From the NCBI GenBank assembly GCA_020025425.1, contig JAHHSD010000013.1, positions 1-42,220 on the forward strand: DNA of 42,220 bases, given 5' to 3'. The stretch comes from Oscillospiraceae bacterium (GTDB lineage Bacteria > Bacillota > Clostridia > Oscillospirales > Oscillospiraceae). Below are positions 16,716-25,050 of this stretch, in pieces. Position 1 is the stretch's first letter. The number at the start of each line of letters is the position of its first letter. The position numbers and the translations under genes are program-made. Under the pieces are notes generated by a model. The model worked only from the letters and a program-made list of their open reading frames with translations. It had not been told where the DNA came from and did no database searches.

Positions 16716-19112
16716 CTAGCCCACTGCGGATTTGTGGGTGCTGATGTAGGTGCGCACCGCGCCCAGACCCACCAGCTTGACGGGATCTCCGCCGTTCTCA
16801 AAGACCAGGGTGGGGGCCTGACGGACGCCGTAGCGGACGGTCAGGTCGGGGTTCTCCTCGGCTACCACCTTGCGGTAGGGGATGCCGGCCTGGCCCAGGA
16901 GCTCCTCGGCCTGGCGGCAGTTGGGGCAGGTGCGGGTGGCAAAGAGCATCAGCTCGCCGGTGAGGGCGGCCTTGACGGGAGCGGGGCGCTCCTCCTGCTC
17001 CACGGTGACGGGGGAGCCGGCGGCGCCGGCCCGGCGGAGGGCGGAGCGGCCGATGTCGTAGACCTTCCGGTCCTTGAACTCCTGGCTCTTGCCGTCGTTC
17101 CAGTTCTTCACCGGGCGGTAGTAGCCGGTGATGCGGCTGTACACCTCGGTCTCCCGGCCACAGTGGGGGCAGGTGTACTGCTCACCGGCCAGGTAGCCGT
17201 GCTCGGCGCAGACAGAGTAGGTGGGGGACATGGTGTAATAGGGCAGCTTGTAGTTCTCGGCGATCTTGCGCACCAGATTGGCGGCAGCCTTCCAGTCGGG
17301 CAGCTTCTCGCCCAGGAAGGCGTGGAACACGGTGCCCGAGGTGTACAGGGTCTGGAGCTCGTCCTGGATGTCCAGGGCGGAGAAGATGTCCTCGGTGTAG
17401 CCCACGGGCAGGTGGGAGGAGTTGGTGTAGTAGGGGGTGCCGTCCTCGTTGGCGGTGATGATGTCGGGGAACTGCTCCTTGTCATGCTTGGCGAAGCGGT
17501 AGGTGGTGGACTCGGCGGGGGTGGCCTCCAGGTTGTAGAGGTCGCCGTACTGCTCCTGGTAGTCGCTCAGGCGCTCGCGCATGTGGTTGAGTACGTCTTT
17601 GGCAAACTGCTGGGTGCTGGGGTCGGTCAGGTCCTTCCTCAGCCACTTGGCGTTCAGGCCGGCCTCGTTCATGCCGATCAGGCCGATGGTGGAGAAGTGG
17701 TTGTCAAAGGTGCCCAGGTACTGCTTGGTGTAGGGGTAGAGCCCGGCGTCCAGCAGCTTGGTGATGACGGTGCGCTTGGTCTTGAGGGACCGGGCGGCAA
17801 TGTCCATCAGCTTGTCCAAACGGTGGTAGAAGTCGGCCTCGTCCTTGGCCAGGTAGGCGATGCGGGGCAGGTTGATGGTGACCACGCCCACAGAGCCGGT
17901 GGACTCGCCGGAGCCGAAGAAGCCGCCGGACTTTTTGCGCAGCTCCCGCAGATCCAGACGCAGGCGGCAGCACATGGAGCGCACGTCGGAGGGCTCCATG
18001 TCGGAGTTGATGTAGTTGGAGAAGTAGGGGGTGCCGTACTTGGCAGTCATCTCAAAGAGGAGCTTGTTGTTCTCCGTGTCAGACCAGTCAAAATCCTTGG
18101 TGATGGAGTAGGTGGGGATGGGGTACTGGAAGCCGCGGCCGTTGGCGTCGCCCTCAATCATGATCTGAATAAAGGCCTTGTTGACCATGTCCATCTCCTG
18201 CTTGCAGTCGCCGTAGGTAAAGTCCATCTCCTTGCCGCACACGATGGCGGGCTGGCTGGCCAGGTCGGCGGGGACGGTCCAGTCCAGGGTGATGTTGGAG
18301 AAGGGGGCCTGGGTGCCCCAGCGGGAGGGAGTGTTGACCCCATAGATGAAGGACTGGATACACTGCTTGACCTCCTTCTGGGTCAGGTGGTCCACCTTGA
18401 CGAAGGGGGCCAGGTAGGTGTCAAAGCTGCTGAAGGCCTGGGCGCCCGCCCACTCGTTCTGCATGATGCCCAGGAAGTTGACCATCTGGCTGCAAAGAGT
18501 GGACAGGTGGCTGGCGGGGGAGGAGGTGATCTTCCCGGGGACGCCGCCCAGCCCCTCGCGGATGAGCTGCTTCAGGGACCAGCCGGCGCAGTAGCCGGTG
18601 AGCATGCTCAGGTCGTGGATGTGCAGGTCGGCGTTCCGGTGGGCGTCGGCCACCTCCTGGTCGTAGATCTCGCTGAGCCAGTAGTTGGCGGTGATGGCGC
18701 CGGAGTTGGACAGGATCAGTCCGCCCACCGAGTAGGTGACGGTGGAGTTTTCCTTGACCCGCCAGTCGTTGATCTGGAGGTAGTCGTCCACCAGGTCCTT
18801 GTAGTTGAGAAGTGTGGAATTCACATTGCGGATCTTTTCCCGCTGCTTGCGGTACAGGATATAGGATTTGGCCACGTCAGCGTAGCCGGCCTCAGACAGG
18901 ACGGTCTCCACGCTGTCCTGGATATCCTCCACGGCAATCAGGTGATTGTGGATCTTAGGCTCAAAGTCAGCGGTCACCCGCAGAGCCAGCATGTCGATCA
19001 CGCTGGGATGGGACTGCTTGTCCAGGGCCTGAAAGGCCTTGGTAATGGCAGCGCTGATCTTTCCGATTTCAAACTCAGCGACGGATCCGTCGCGCTTGGT
19101 CACTCGATACAT
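16716..19112 (-). CDS. nrdD: Class III ribonucleotide reductase with fused glutaredoxin-like domain
   Basis: 798 residues. It reduces ribonucleoside triphosphates to deoxyribonucleotides without oxygen. An ATP cone fills residues 1-95 (YRVTKRDGSVAEFEIGKIS). The catalytic domain ends with a zinc motif (CAEHGYLAGEQYTCPHCGRE) and the glycyl-radical site RITGYY (Gly663). After a linker, the last 85 residues form an added thioredoxin/glutaredoxin-like domain with CPNC (729-732) in LMLFATRTCPNCRQAEELL and a cis-proline segment VRQAPTLVFENGG. E. coli-type NrdD uses formate and lacks such a domain; other class III enzymes use a dithiol protein. This gene therefore probably carries its own reductant domain, which the adjacent TrxB could recharge. 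ATG 19112 has GGAGGG upstream, a promoter, and an NrdR-box-like site. Confidence 0.95.
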   Translation of the reverse strand: MYRVTKRDGSVAEFEIGKISAAITKAFQALDKQSHPSVIDMLALRVTADFEPKIHNHLIAVEDIQDSVETVLSEAGYADVAKSYILYRKQREKIRNVNSTLLNYKDLVDDYLQINDWRVKENSTVTYSVGGLILSNSGAITANYWLSEIYDQEVADAHRNADLHIHDLSMLTGYCAGWSLKQLIREGLGGVPGKITSSPASHLSTLCSQMVNFLGIMQNEWAGAQAFSSFDTYLAPFVKVDHLTQKEVKQCIQSFIYGVNTPSRWGTQAPFSNITLDWTVPADLASQPAIVCGKEMDFTYGDCKQEMDMVNKAFIQIMIEGDANGRGFQYPIPTYSITKDFDWSDTENNKLLFEMTAKYGTPYFSNYINSDMEPSDVRSMCCRLRLDLRELRKKSGGFFGSGESTGSVGVVTINLPRIAYLAKDEADFYHRLDKLMDIAARSLKTKRTVITKLLDAGLYPYTKQYLGTFDNHFSTIGLIGMNEAGLNAKWLRKDLTDPSTQQFAKDVLNHMRERLSDYQEQYGDLYNLEATPAESTTYRFAKHDKEQFPDIITANEDGTPYYTNSSHLPVGYTEDIFSALDIQDELQTLYTSGTVFHAFLGEKLPDWKAAANLVRKIAENYKLPYYTMSPTYSVCAEHGYLAGEQYTCPHCGRETEVYSRITGYYRPVKNWNDGKSQEFKDRKVYDIGRSALRRAGAAGSPVTVEQEERPAPVKAALTGELMLFATRTCPNCRQAEELLGQAGIPYRKVVAEENPDLTVRYGVRQAPTLVFENGGDPVKLVGLGAVRTYISTHKSAVG

Positions 19113-19174
19113 AAAATCCCTCCACTGTGATATCGCATCGTAAACGCCGGGGACCCGGCGGGGTGTGCCTATCT

Positions 19175-19203
19175 AATATAGCATTTTGAACGAGGGGCGT
19201 CAA
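19175..19203 (-). promoter_or_regulatory. Sigma-A promoter of nrdD
   Basis: On the minus strand TTGACG (19198-19203), 17 bases, TATATT (19175-19180). It lies about 60 bases before the start codon, so nrdD is transcribed independently of nrdG. Confidence 0.78.
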
Positions 19204-19229
19204 CATGTAGTTAACAATAATAAAATAAA

Positions 19230-19245
19230 ACACAATATATTGTTA
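19230..19245. promoter_or_regulatory. NrdR-box-like site upstream of nrdD
   Basis: ACACAATATATTGTTA matches the NrdR consensus (acaCwAtATaTwGtgt) at 14 of 16 positions by my alignment. NrdR represses ribonucleotide reductase genes when dATP is high. The site is about 30 bases upstream of the -35 hexamer. NrdR boxes normally occur in pairs about 31 bases apart; I could not find a convincing second box. Confidence 0.6.
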
Positions 19246-19246
19246 C

Positions 19247-19280
19247 ACAAAAAGCGAGGGTGATTTTTGTCACCCTCGCT
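19247..19280 (-). terminator. Intrinsic terminator of nrdG
   Basis: AGCGAGGGTGA / TCACCCTCGCT stem (19253-19263 with 19270-19280) followed on the minus strand by a run of T. It lies 29 bases after the nrdG stop and separates nrdG from nrdD. Confidence 0.88.
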
Positions 19281-19308
19281 GAAACTTTCAGATGTCAAAT
19301 GGAAAAGC

Positions 19309-19998
19309 TTAAATTCCCCGCAGCTCCACGGCTTGGACAAAGGGGCGCACCAGGTCTGCAAAGCGGGCCAGCTCCTCCGGTGTACAGGGGTTCAGACCGG
19401 GGCACAGGACGGTGTCCCGATCCACGAAGGACTGGAGAAAATAGCGCCTGGCCCCCTGGAGCCAGGGTCCCAGGGCCCGGAAAGCGGCCTCATCATGAAA
19501 TTCCCGCACCACGGTGGTGCGCAGCTCATACTCCACCGCGTCGGACAGCAGGAAGGACAGGCTCTCCTGAAAGGGGGCCAGGTCCAGACCGGGCAGACCG
19601 GCCGTCTCAGCGAAGCGGGCGGGGCAGTTTTTCACATCCATGGCCACATAGTCCACCAGACCGTCCTCCACCAGCTGCCTGAGCTGGTGCGGGTGGAAGC
19701 CGTTGGTGTCCAGCTTGACCGGGTAGCCCAGCGCCTTGACAGAACGCAGCAGATCGGCCAGGTCGGGGCGGAGCAGGGGCTCGCCCCCGGTGATGCACAC
19801 CCCGTCCAGCAGGCCCTGCCGCCTGCGCAGAAAGTCCAGCAGCCGGTCGCTGTTCAGCTGGGCGGGGACGGAGTCCACAACCAGATCGCCGTTGTGGCAG
19901 AAGGGGCAGCGCAGGTTGCAGCCGCCCAGAAATACGGTGCAGGCCACCTTGCCGGGATAGTCCAGCAGTGTGAGTTTTTGCAGGCCCTGGATATCCAT
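19309..19998 (-). CDS. nrdG: Anaerobic ribonucleotide reductase-activating protein
   Basis: 229 residues. A radical SAM enzyme that creates the glycyl radical on NrdD. The N-terminal QKLTLLDYPGKVACTVFLGG leads to CNLRCPFCHNG, the CxxxCxxC motif holding the 4Fe-4S cluster, and GVCITGGEPLL is the SAM-binding GGE motif. At 229 residues it is longer than the E. coli-type NrdG (about 154) and matches the NrdG2 type common in clostridia. It could also be described as a general glycyl-radical-enzyme activase, but the nearby nrdD makes NrdD the likely target. ATG 19998 has AAGGAGGG upstream. It has its own promoter and terminator. Confidence 0.92.
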   Translation of the reverse strand: MDIQGLQKLTLLDYPGKVACTVFLGGCNLRCPFCHNGDLVVDSVPAQLNSDRLLDFLRRRQGLLDGVCITGGEPLLRPDLADLLRSVKALGYPVKLDTNGFHPHQLRQLVEDGLVDYVAMDVKNCPARFAETAGLPGLDLAPFQESLSFLLSDAVEYELRTTVVREFHDEAAFRALGPWLQGARRYFLQSFVDRDTVLCPGLNPCTPEELARFADLVRPFVQAVELRGI

Positions 19999-20042
19999 GG
20001 CGGTCCCTCCTTCATTCTGCCCCCAGCGGGGACGCTTTTCCC

Positions 20043-20071
20043 ATTGTAGACCTTTGTACTGCCCCTGTCAA
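20043..20071 (-). promoter_or_regulatory. Sigma-A promoter of nrdG
   Basis: On the minus strand a perfect TTGACA (20066-20071), 17 bases, TACAAT (20043-20048), about 45 bases before the start codon. No NrdR-like box is visible here. Confidence 0.8.
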
Positions 20072-20114
20072 ATGGAAAAGGGGGCACGGAACGGGGCTTC
20101 AGTCGGTGCGATGC

Positions 20115-20148
20115 ATAAAAAACCGCTCTCCCGGTGAGGGGAGAGCGG
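20115..20148 (-). terminator. Intrinsic terminator of ppaC
   Basis: CCGCTCTCCC / GGGAGAGCGG type stem (20123-20148) followed on the minus strand by TTTTTTA, 13 bases after the ppaC stop. Confidence 0.9.
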
Positions 20149-20161
20149 GAAGGCGGTAAAA

Positions 20162-21778
20162 TCAGCCCCAGAGACTGGAGAGCATGGGAATGACCTGCTT
20201 CTTACGGGACATGATCTTGGGCAGGAAGGCGCAGTTCTCGGCGTCGGGACGGATGCCGAAGGCCTGGCGAATGGTCTTTTCGTCGCCCGCGAACAGCAGC
20301 TGCGTGCCGTCCATCAGCACGTCGGTGATCATCAGCAGCACGGTGTCCAGCTTCTTCTTCTGGCGGATGGCGTCCATGGCCGCCAGGAATTCGTCCTTGC
20401 GCTGGAGCAGCAGCTCGGAGTCCATGCTGGTGATCTGGCTGACAGCCAGGTTGTGGCCGGCGATGTGGAACTCCTTGTAGTCGGTGTTCAGCATGGCCTC
20501 CACGGTCTTGTCCGCGCCGCTGCTGGCGGAGAAGATGGCCTGGCCGATCTCCTCCAGGGAGACGTTGGCGATGCGGGCCATGCGGTGGGCCACGTCGATG
20601 TCCCGCTGGGTGCAGGTGGGGGACTTGAACATGACGGTATCGGACACGATGGCGGCGGCCATCAGGCCGGCGATCTTGGCAGTGGGCATCAGGCCCTTCT
20701 CCTGGTACATGCCGGCCACGATGGTGGTGGTGCTGCCCACGGGCTCGTTGCGGACATAGATGGGGTTGTTGGTCTCGATGTCAGCCAGGCGGTGGTGGTC
20801 CACGATCTCCAGGATATCGGCCTGCTCCAGGCCGGGCACGGACTGGGCCCGCTCGTTATGGTCCATCAGGATGACACGCTTGCGGCGGGGCTTCAGCAGA
20901 TGGAACCGGGACAGGGTGCCCACCACATGCTCGTTCTCGTCCAGGATGGGGTAGGCGCGGAAGCGGCTCTCCAGCACCTTGTTGCGCACATCGTCGATGT
21001 AGTCGTTCAGGTGGAAGTAGACCAGATTTTCCCGCTTGCAGATGCCGCTGATGGGCAGGGCGTGGCAGACCAGACGCACAGCGCGGTAGGCGTCCAGGGG
21101 GGTGGAGATGATGCAGGACTGGGTCTCCAGCTCCAGCAGCTCCTGGCTGACCTCGGCCTGGCAGACAATGATGCAGTTCACGTTCAGATCAATGGCCCGG
21201 CGGATCATGTCGGGCTGGTCGCCGCAGACTACGATGCTGTCGGGGTTGGAGAAGATCAGGTTCTCCCGGCCGGTGGGCAGGGCGAGGGTGATCTCGCCGG
21301 AGACCACGTCCTTCATCTCGGCGCTCTCGTTGAGCACGCGGCCCTCCAGCACGGACAGCAGATTGTAGACGGGGACCTCCTTGATGTAGGACTCCCGGAT
21401 GGAGGCCACATCGTTGTTGGCCACGTCACCGGCGGAGATCATGCCATAGAGTGTGCCGTCCTCGTTGGCGATGGGCAGGACAGAAATCTTGTCCTTCTTC
21501 ATCATCTGCCAGGCGCGGCTGAGAGTAACGGCGGGGGAGAGAATGGGGGGAGTATCGAAATCCAGGTCCATGACCTGAGTGCGTACGTTGGAGATGAGCT
21601 GAGGGGGCTGGGCGTCGAAGCGGTCCAACACGGCCTGAGTCTCATCACTGACCTGGCCCAGACGGGCGGCCTGGTACTGGCGGTCGCCCAGAGCGTTCTT
21701 CAGGGCGGCGTAGGCCATGGCGGAGACGATGGAGTCTGTGTCGGGATTGCGGTGTCCGGTAATATAAATGGTATCCAA
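20162..21778 (-). CDS. ppaC: Mn-dependent inorganic pyrophosphatase with CBS and DRTGG domains
   Basis: 538 residues. Family II pyrophosphatase (DHH superfamily) that hydrolyses pyrophosphate. Catalytic motifs are GHRNPDTDS (8-16), DHNE (306-309) and DHHR (327-330), and the C-terminal DHHA2 domain ends with SRKKQ. Between the two halves of the DHH domain sits a regulatory insert: CBS (about 73-127), DRTGG (about 150-230), CBS (about 245-298). Such CBS pyrophosphatases are regulated by adenine nucleotides or diadenosine polyphosphates. The start is a TTG at 21778 with GGAGG eight bases upstream; no ATG fits. It stands alone between terminators. The upstream stretch 21779-21963 holds its leader, with no other gene seen. 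Confidence 0.94.
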   Translation of the reverse strand: MDTIYITGHRNPDTDSIVSAMAYAALKNALGDRQYQAARLGQVSDETQAVLDRFDAQPPQLISNVRTQVMDLDFDTPPILSPAVTLSRAWQMMKKDKISVLPIANEDGTLYGMISAGDVANNDVASIRESYIKEVPVYNLLSVLEGRVLNESAEMKDVVSGEITLALPTGRENLIFSNPDSIVVCGDQPDMIRRAIDLNVNCIIVCQAEVSQELLELETQSCIISTPLDAYRAVRLVCHALPISGICKRENLVYFHLNDYIDDVRNKVLESRFRAYPILDENEHVVGTLSRFHLLKPRRKRVILMDHNERAQSVPGLEQADILEIVDHHRLADIETNNPIYVRNEPVGSTTTIVAGMYQEKGLMPTAKIAGLMAAAIVSDTVMFKSPTCTQRDIDVAHRMARIANVSLEEIGQAIFSASSGADKTVEAMLNTDYKEFHIAGHNLAVSQITSMDSELLLQRKDEFLAAMDAIRQKKKLDTVLLMITDVLMDGTQLLFAGDEKTIRQAFGIRPDAENCAFLPKIMSRKKQVIPMLSSLWG

Positions 21779-21963
21779 ATATGATTCCTCCTTTGGGAAC
21801 TTACGGGGACCGCACGGAGCGGGACCTCTGCCCGTTTCTGTCGGGTGGGATGGGGAGGACCTCCCCGGGTCAAACTTATTTTAACCTGTCTTTACGCCAA
21901 ATGCAACCGTTCTTTTTCCATGATATACCGGTAAAAAGAGACAAGAGGAGACGGGAAATAAGA

Positions 21964-22009
21964 TAAGCGGCTTGTACCGTTGGTCTTGATACCCGGTACA
22001 GGCCGCTTA
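21964..22009 (-). terminator. Intrinsic terminator of the phospholipase-D-type gene
   Basis: TAAGCGGCTTGTACCG (21964-21979) pairs with CGGTACAGGCCGCTTA (21994-22009) with one G-U pair. On the minus strand it is followed by a loose T-rich ATCTTATTT tract. Confidence 0.7.
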
Positions 22010-22030
22010 AATGAATTTGAGAGCCGTTAA

Positions 22031-23443
22031 CTAGAACAGGAACCTGGCCCAGCCGCCCAGAACGCGGAACACCGCCATCATAACGGCCTTGGATGCGGGG
22101 ATCTCCTGGGCGGTGATCCCGTCGGGGGCGGTGCTGTGGTGCAGGTCGTCCACCCGCAGGGCCTCGTCCTCGTAGACCGCCATCTTCTCCCGGAGGGACT
22201 GATTGACCTGGGGGCTGTCTATCACCAGCATCAGCTCCGTGTCCAGGTAGGCCGAGCGCATGTCGAAGTTGAAGGAGCCGATCAGGGCCAGGCGGTCATC
22301 CACCGCGGCGCACTTGCCGTGGTAGGAGATGCCGCTGTCGTACTCCAGCACCTGGAGTCCGGTGTCCAGCACCTTCTGCTTATTGGCCCAGTAGTCCATA
22401 GCCCCGAAGAAATTGCCGTTGTTGGCCACCGAGTTGGTGAGCATGGTCACCTGGGGGACGCGGCCGCACACCATGGCCAGCTGATCCAGCATCCAGCGGT
22501 TGCAGATGATGTAGGGGGTGTGGAAGAAAACCTCCTCTTTGGCCTGGGAGAACAGCTGGGTGAGCTGATAGTAGACCACCGGCTCCTTGCTGTATAGGCC
22601 GATGGGGTTGGACATGAGGGTGATCTTGCCGGCGGGGGCGGTGATGGAGCGGTAGTCTATGGGGGTGAACCAGTCCGGGTGGTCCTGCTCCATCTGGGCG
22701 TAGAGCTGGGCAAGGTCCCGGGCGGCATTTGCCACAGACTGCTTCCGGAGCAGCTTGGGGTCGTTGTGGAACACCTTGCAGCTGCCGCCGTCCCACACGC
22801 TGTGGAAGTAATCCACCACCTGGTCCAGGGAGGGGTGGGCGGTATCGCAGTAGACCAGGGCGTCCCAGTCGTAGTTCTTATAGCCCTCCTGGTCGCCCAG
22901 GAAGAAGCTGTATGTATTGCGCCCGCCCAGGATGTAGGCCTGGTCATCCACCACGAAATACTTGTCGTGGAGCCGGCCCATCAGGGTCCATGGCAGCCAG
23001 GGGCGGACCGGGTTGTAGAGCCGCACCTCGGCGGTGGGCTGGGCGGACAGGGCGTAGAATTCCGGATTGCGCTCCATGCGCAGGAGACCAGAGATCCCGT
23101 CCACCAGCACCTGGACCCGGACGCCCCGGGCGGCGGCATCGTGGAGGGCGGCCAGCACCTGCCGACCCGCGATATCCGGGCGGAAGTCAAAGGTGGACAG
23201 AATGATCCGCTCCTTGGCCTGGGAGATCATCCGGATGCGGTGGGCCAGGGCCTCGCCGTTGTCCGAGAGTACGGCCACCCGCTCTCCGCTGTCCCCCTGG
23301 CCGAAGTATTCGGTCTGGGCGGTGCGCCGGATGGTCTCCTCGCTGATCTTTGGGTGGATGAGGAAGGGGACAATGGCGCCCAGCGTCAGATAAAGGATGA
23401 TGACAAGCAAAATAATACGGACAGCATGTTTCATATGGTTCAT
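22031..23443 (-). CDS. Phospholipase D-like / cardiolipin synthase family protein
   Basis: 470 residues. One N-terminal membrane segment (IILLVIILYLTLGAIVPFLI) is followed by two PLD domains, each with an HKD motif: HDKYFVVDDQAYILGGRN and HGKCAAVDDRLALIGSFN. Such enzymes join phospholipids or split phosphodiester bonds. With a single N-terminal anchor and two HKD motifs it resembles cardiolipin synthases and YwiE/YwjE-like proteins, though it could be another membrane phosphatidyltransferase. The ATG overlaps the stop of the cation-diffusion-facilitator gene (ATGA), so the two are translationally coupled. The C-terminus is hydrophobic (VMMAVFRVLGGWARFLF). Confidence 0.85.
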   Translation of the reverse strand: MNHMKHAVRIILLVIILYLTLGAIVPFLIHPKISEETIRRTAQTEYFGQGDSGERVAVLSDNGEALAHRIRMISQAKERIILSTFDFRPDIAGRQVLAALHDAAARGVRVQVLVDGISGLLRMERNPEFYALSAQPTAEVRLYNPVRPWLPWTLMGRLHDKYFVVDDQAYILGGRNTYSFFLGDQEGYKNYDWDALVYCDTAHPSLDQVVDYFHSVWDGGSCKVFHNDPKLLRKQSVANAARDLAQLYAQMEQDHPDWFTPIDYRSITAPAGKITLMSNPIGLYSKEPVVYYQLTQLFSQAKEEVFFHTPYIICNRWMLDQLAMVCGRVPQVTMLTNSVANNGNFFGAMDYWANKQKVLDTGLQVLEYDSGISYHGKCAAVDDRLALIGSFNFDMRSAYLDTELMLVIDSPQVNQSLREKMAVYEDEALRVDDLHHSTAPDGITAQEIPASKAVMMAVFRVLGGWARFLF

Positions 23444-24411
23444 AGGGCCTCCGGTTCATTGGATGGGATAGATACGGACATGCAGCGGGCATAGGCTGGG
23501 TCCACAGCATGGTCCGTGGTGACAATCAGCTCGCTGGTGCAGCTGTCAAACTGCTCTGACAGAGCGGAGCGCACCTGAGTGGAGGCATTCTGAAGGGCCT
23601 GGATGGACAGCGCGTCCTGGGCGATCTGAAAATAGACGGAGATCCACAGACGGCGGCCTGTGCGGGTGATGTCATAAAAAAGGGGCTCAAACTGGTACTG
23701 GGCCAGGATCGGCTCACAGATCTCCTTGACCTGGTCGGTGATGTCGTCCCCGGGGGCAAAGAGGAACACGTCCTGGATGGCCTGCCAGAGCATGCTCAGG
23801 TTTTCGGGCAGCATGAACAGGACCACCGCCACCGCTACGATCTGGTCAAAATAGGGGGCCAGGAAGGCCAATGGGGTAATGGACAGGAACTGGGAGAGGA
23901 AGAATGCGATGGACAGACCCAGGCTGTAACTGATATCCAGCTTCCAGCCCAGCAGCTCTGCGTGGACAGTGGGGGAGGAGAGGCTGCGGTTCAAATGCCG
24001 CATCAGCAGGTAGATGGCCAGGCAGAACAGGCCGAGGCACAGCTGGAACAGAGAGATCTGCCCGCCGTTGACGTGGTTGCCGCCGGACAGGGCGGTCTGG
24101 ATGCTGCTGACAGACAGACCCACCGTGACAGACAGCAGCATGAAGCTTTTGATGATGATAAAGATGGACTCCACCTGTAAAAAGCCATAGGGGTGTTTTT
24201 CGGAGATCGGCTTATGAAACAGGGGAGTCAGAAAGAGGGTCAGGATGATAATGATCAGCTCTGAGGCGTCGTAGGCCGCGTCCATCAGGACGGACTCGGA
24301 GTGGGTATAAATGGCGCCCAGCAGCTCCACCACGGCACATCCAAGACCGGCAACAAAAGAGATCCATAGGATGGTTGTTTCGTTTTTCAGAGTATTTCTG
24401 GGTTTTGGCAT
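23440..24411 (-). CDS. Cation diffusion facilitator family transporter
   Basis: 323 residues with six predicted membrane segments and a cytoplasmic C-terminal domain. The metal site of membrane segment 2 is seen in DAAYDASE, and that of segment 5 in ELLGWKLDIS. Family members export Zn, Mn, Fe or Co ions using the proton gradient. Segment 2 has Asp-Asp rather than the His-Asp typical of zinc-specific ZitB/CzcD, which fits Mn or Fe exporters better, but substrate prediction from this alone is weak. The start ATG 24411 has only a weak GAAAG upstream. It is coupled to the phospholipase-D gene downstream. Confidence 0.85.
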   Translation of the reverse strand: MPKPRNTLKNETTILWISFVAGLGCAVVELLGAIYTHSESVLMDAAYDASELIIIILTLFLTPLFHKPISEKHPYGFLQVESIFIIIKSFMLLSVTVGLSVSSIQTALSGGNHVNGGQISLFQLCLGLFCLAIYLLMRHLNRSLSSPTVHAELLGWKLDISYSLGLSIAFFLSQFLSITPLAFLAPYFDQIVAVAVVLFMLPENLSMLWQAIQDVFLFAPGDDITDQVKEICEPILAQYQFEPLFYDITRTGRRLWISVYFQIAQDALSIQALQNASTQVRSALSEQFDSCTSELIVTTDHAVDPAYARCMSVSIPSNEPEAL

Positions 24412-24468
24412 ATTAAGTATGCTTCTTTCAGACTCGTGGAACGGCAGGGAGCCATCCTGACGATTATT

Positions 24469-24927
24469 TTAATGTACGCTGGAAAAAACAGGGGCGGCCC
24501 GGTAGGCGGCCCGCTCGCTGTGGTCCACCTTGGGGGTGGTCAGGTGGCGGATGATGTTCTGCCGGGTGACGATGCCCACAAAGGCCCCCCGGTCATCCAC
24601 CACGGGGATGAAGCTCTGCTGCATGGCCTGATCCAGCAGCTGCTCCGAGGTCACATCAATGCGGACAGCGGGGTTGAAGTTGGGCCGCAGCAGCTGGATG
24701 AGCGGGAGCTTTTCCTGGGCCCGCAGGCTGTTGTCCTCGCGGTCCAGCAGACCCCAGAGGAAATCCCCCTCGCTGATGGTGCCCACATAGCTGCCATCCT
24801 CCCGGGACAGGACAGGGAGGGCGGTATAGCCGTGGGCGTGGAGCTTCTCCAGCCCCTGACGGACAGTGAAGTCGTCGTAGAGGTAGGCCGCCTGGGCCTT
24901 GGGGGTGAGCAGGGAAATGACGTTCAC
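24469..24927 (-). CDS. CBS domain pair protein
   Basis: 152 residues made of two CBS domains: the first ends in VGTISEGDFLWGLL, the second in FVGIVTRQNIIRHL. CBS pairs bind adenine nucleotides and usually control a partner protein; none is fused here. The likely start is GTG 24927 with AAAGGAG eight bases upstream; an ATG at 24993 would read through that site. The gene lies 57 bases before the cation transporter gene on the same strand, so it may be a nucleotide sensor for that operon, which is inference only. I see no terminator between it and the response regulator. Confidence 0.82.
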   Translation of the reverse strand: MNVISLLTPKAQAAYLYDDFTVRQGLEKLHAHGYTALPVLSREDGSYVGTISEGDFLWGLLDREDNSLRAQEKLPLIQLLRPNFNPAVRIDVTSEQLLDQAMQQSFIPVVDDRGAFVGIVTRQNIIRHLTTPKVDHSERAAYRAAPVFSSVH

Positions 24928-25050
24928 AACGTGTTCTCCTTTCCTGGTCCCGCGTCGGTGAGATGAGGGACCTTCTATGGTACAGGATAGCACAGGGGGA
25001 GGGGATAATCTACAGACGAAATGTTAAAGTTGTAAAAACAGGGGCGGACT

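Noticed and set aside
16734..19130. A 798-codon open frame on the plus strand opposite nrdD
   Set aside because: Shadow of the nrdD codons; composition is Gly, Val and Leu rich with no domain, and nrdD is full length and canonical.
19198..19215. Possible second NrdR box (AACATGTAGTTAAC) near the nrdD -35
   Set aside because: Too few matches to the consensus in any register; only the site at 19230 is convincing.
21781..21966. 61-codon plus-strand frame between ppaC and the phospholipase-D gene
   Set aside because: No ribosome binding site or family features; it lies in the leader of ppaC.
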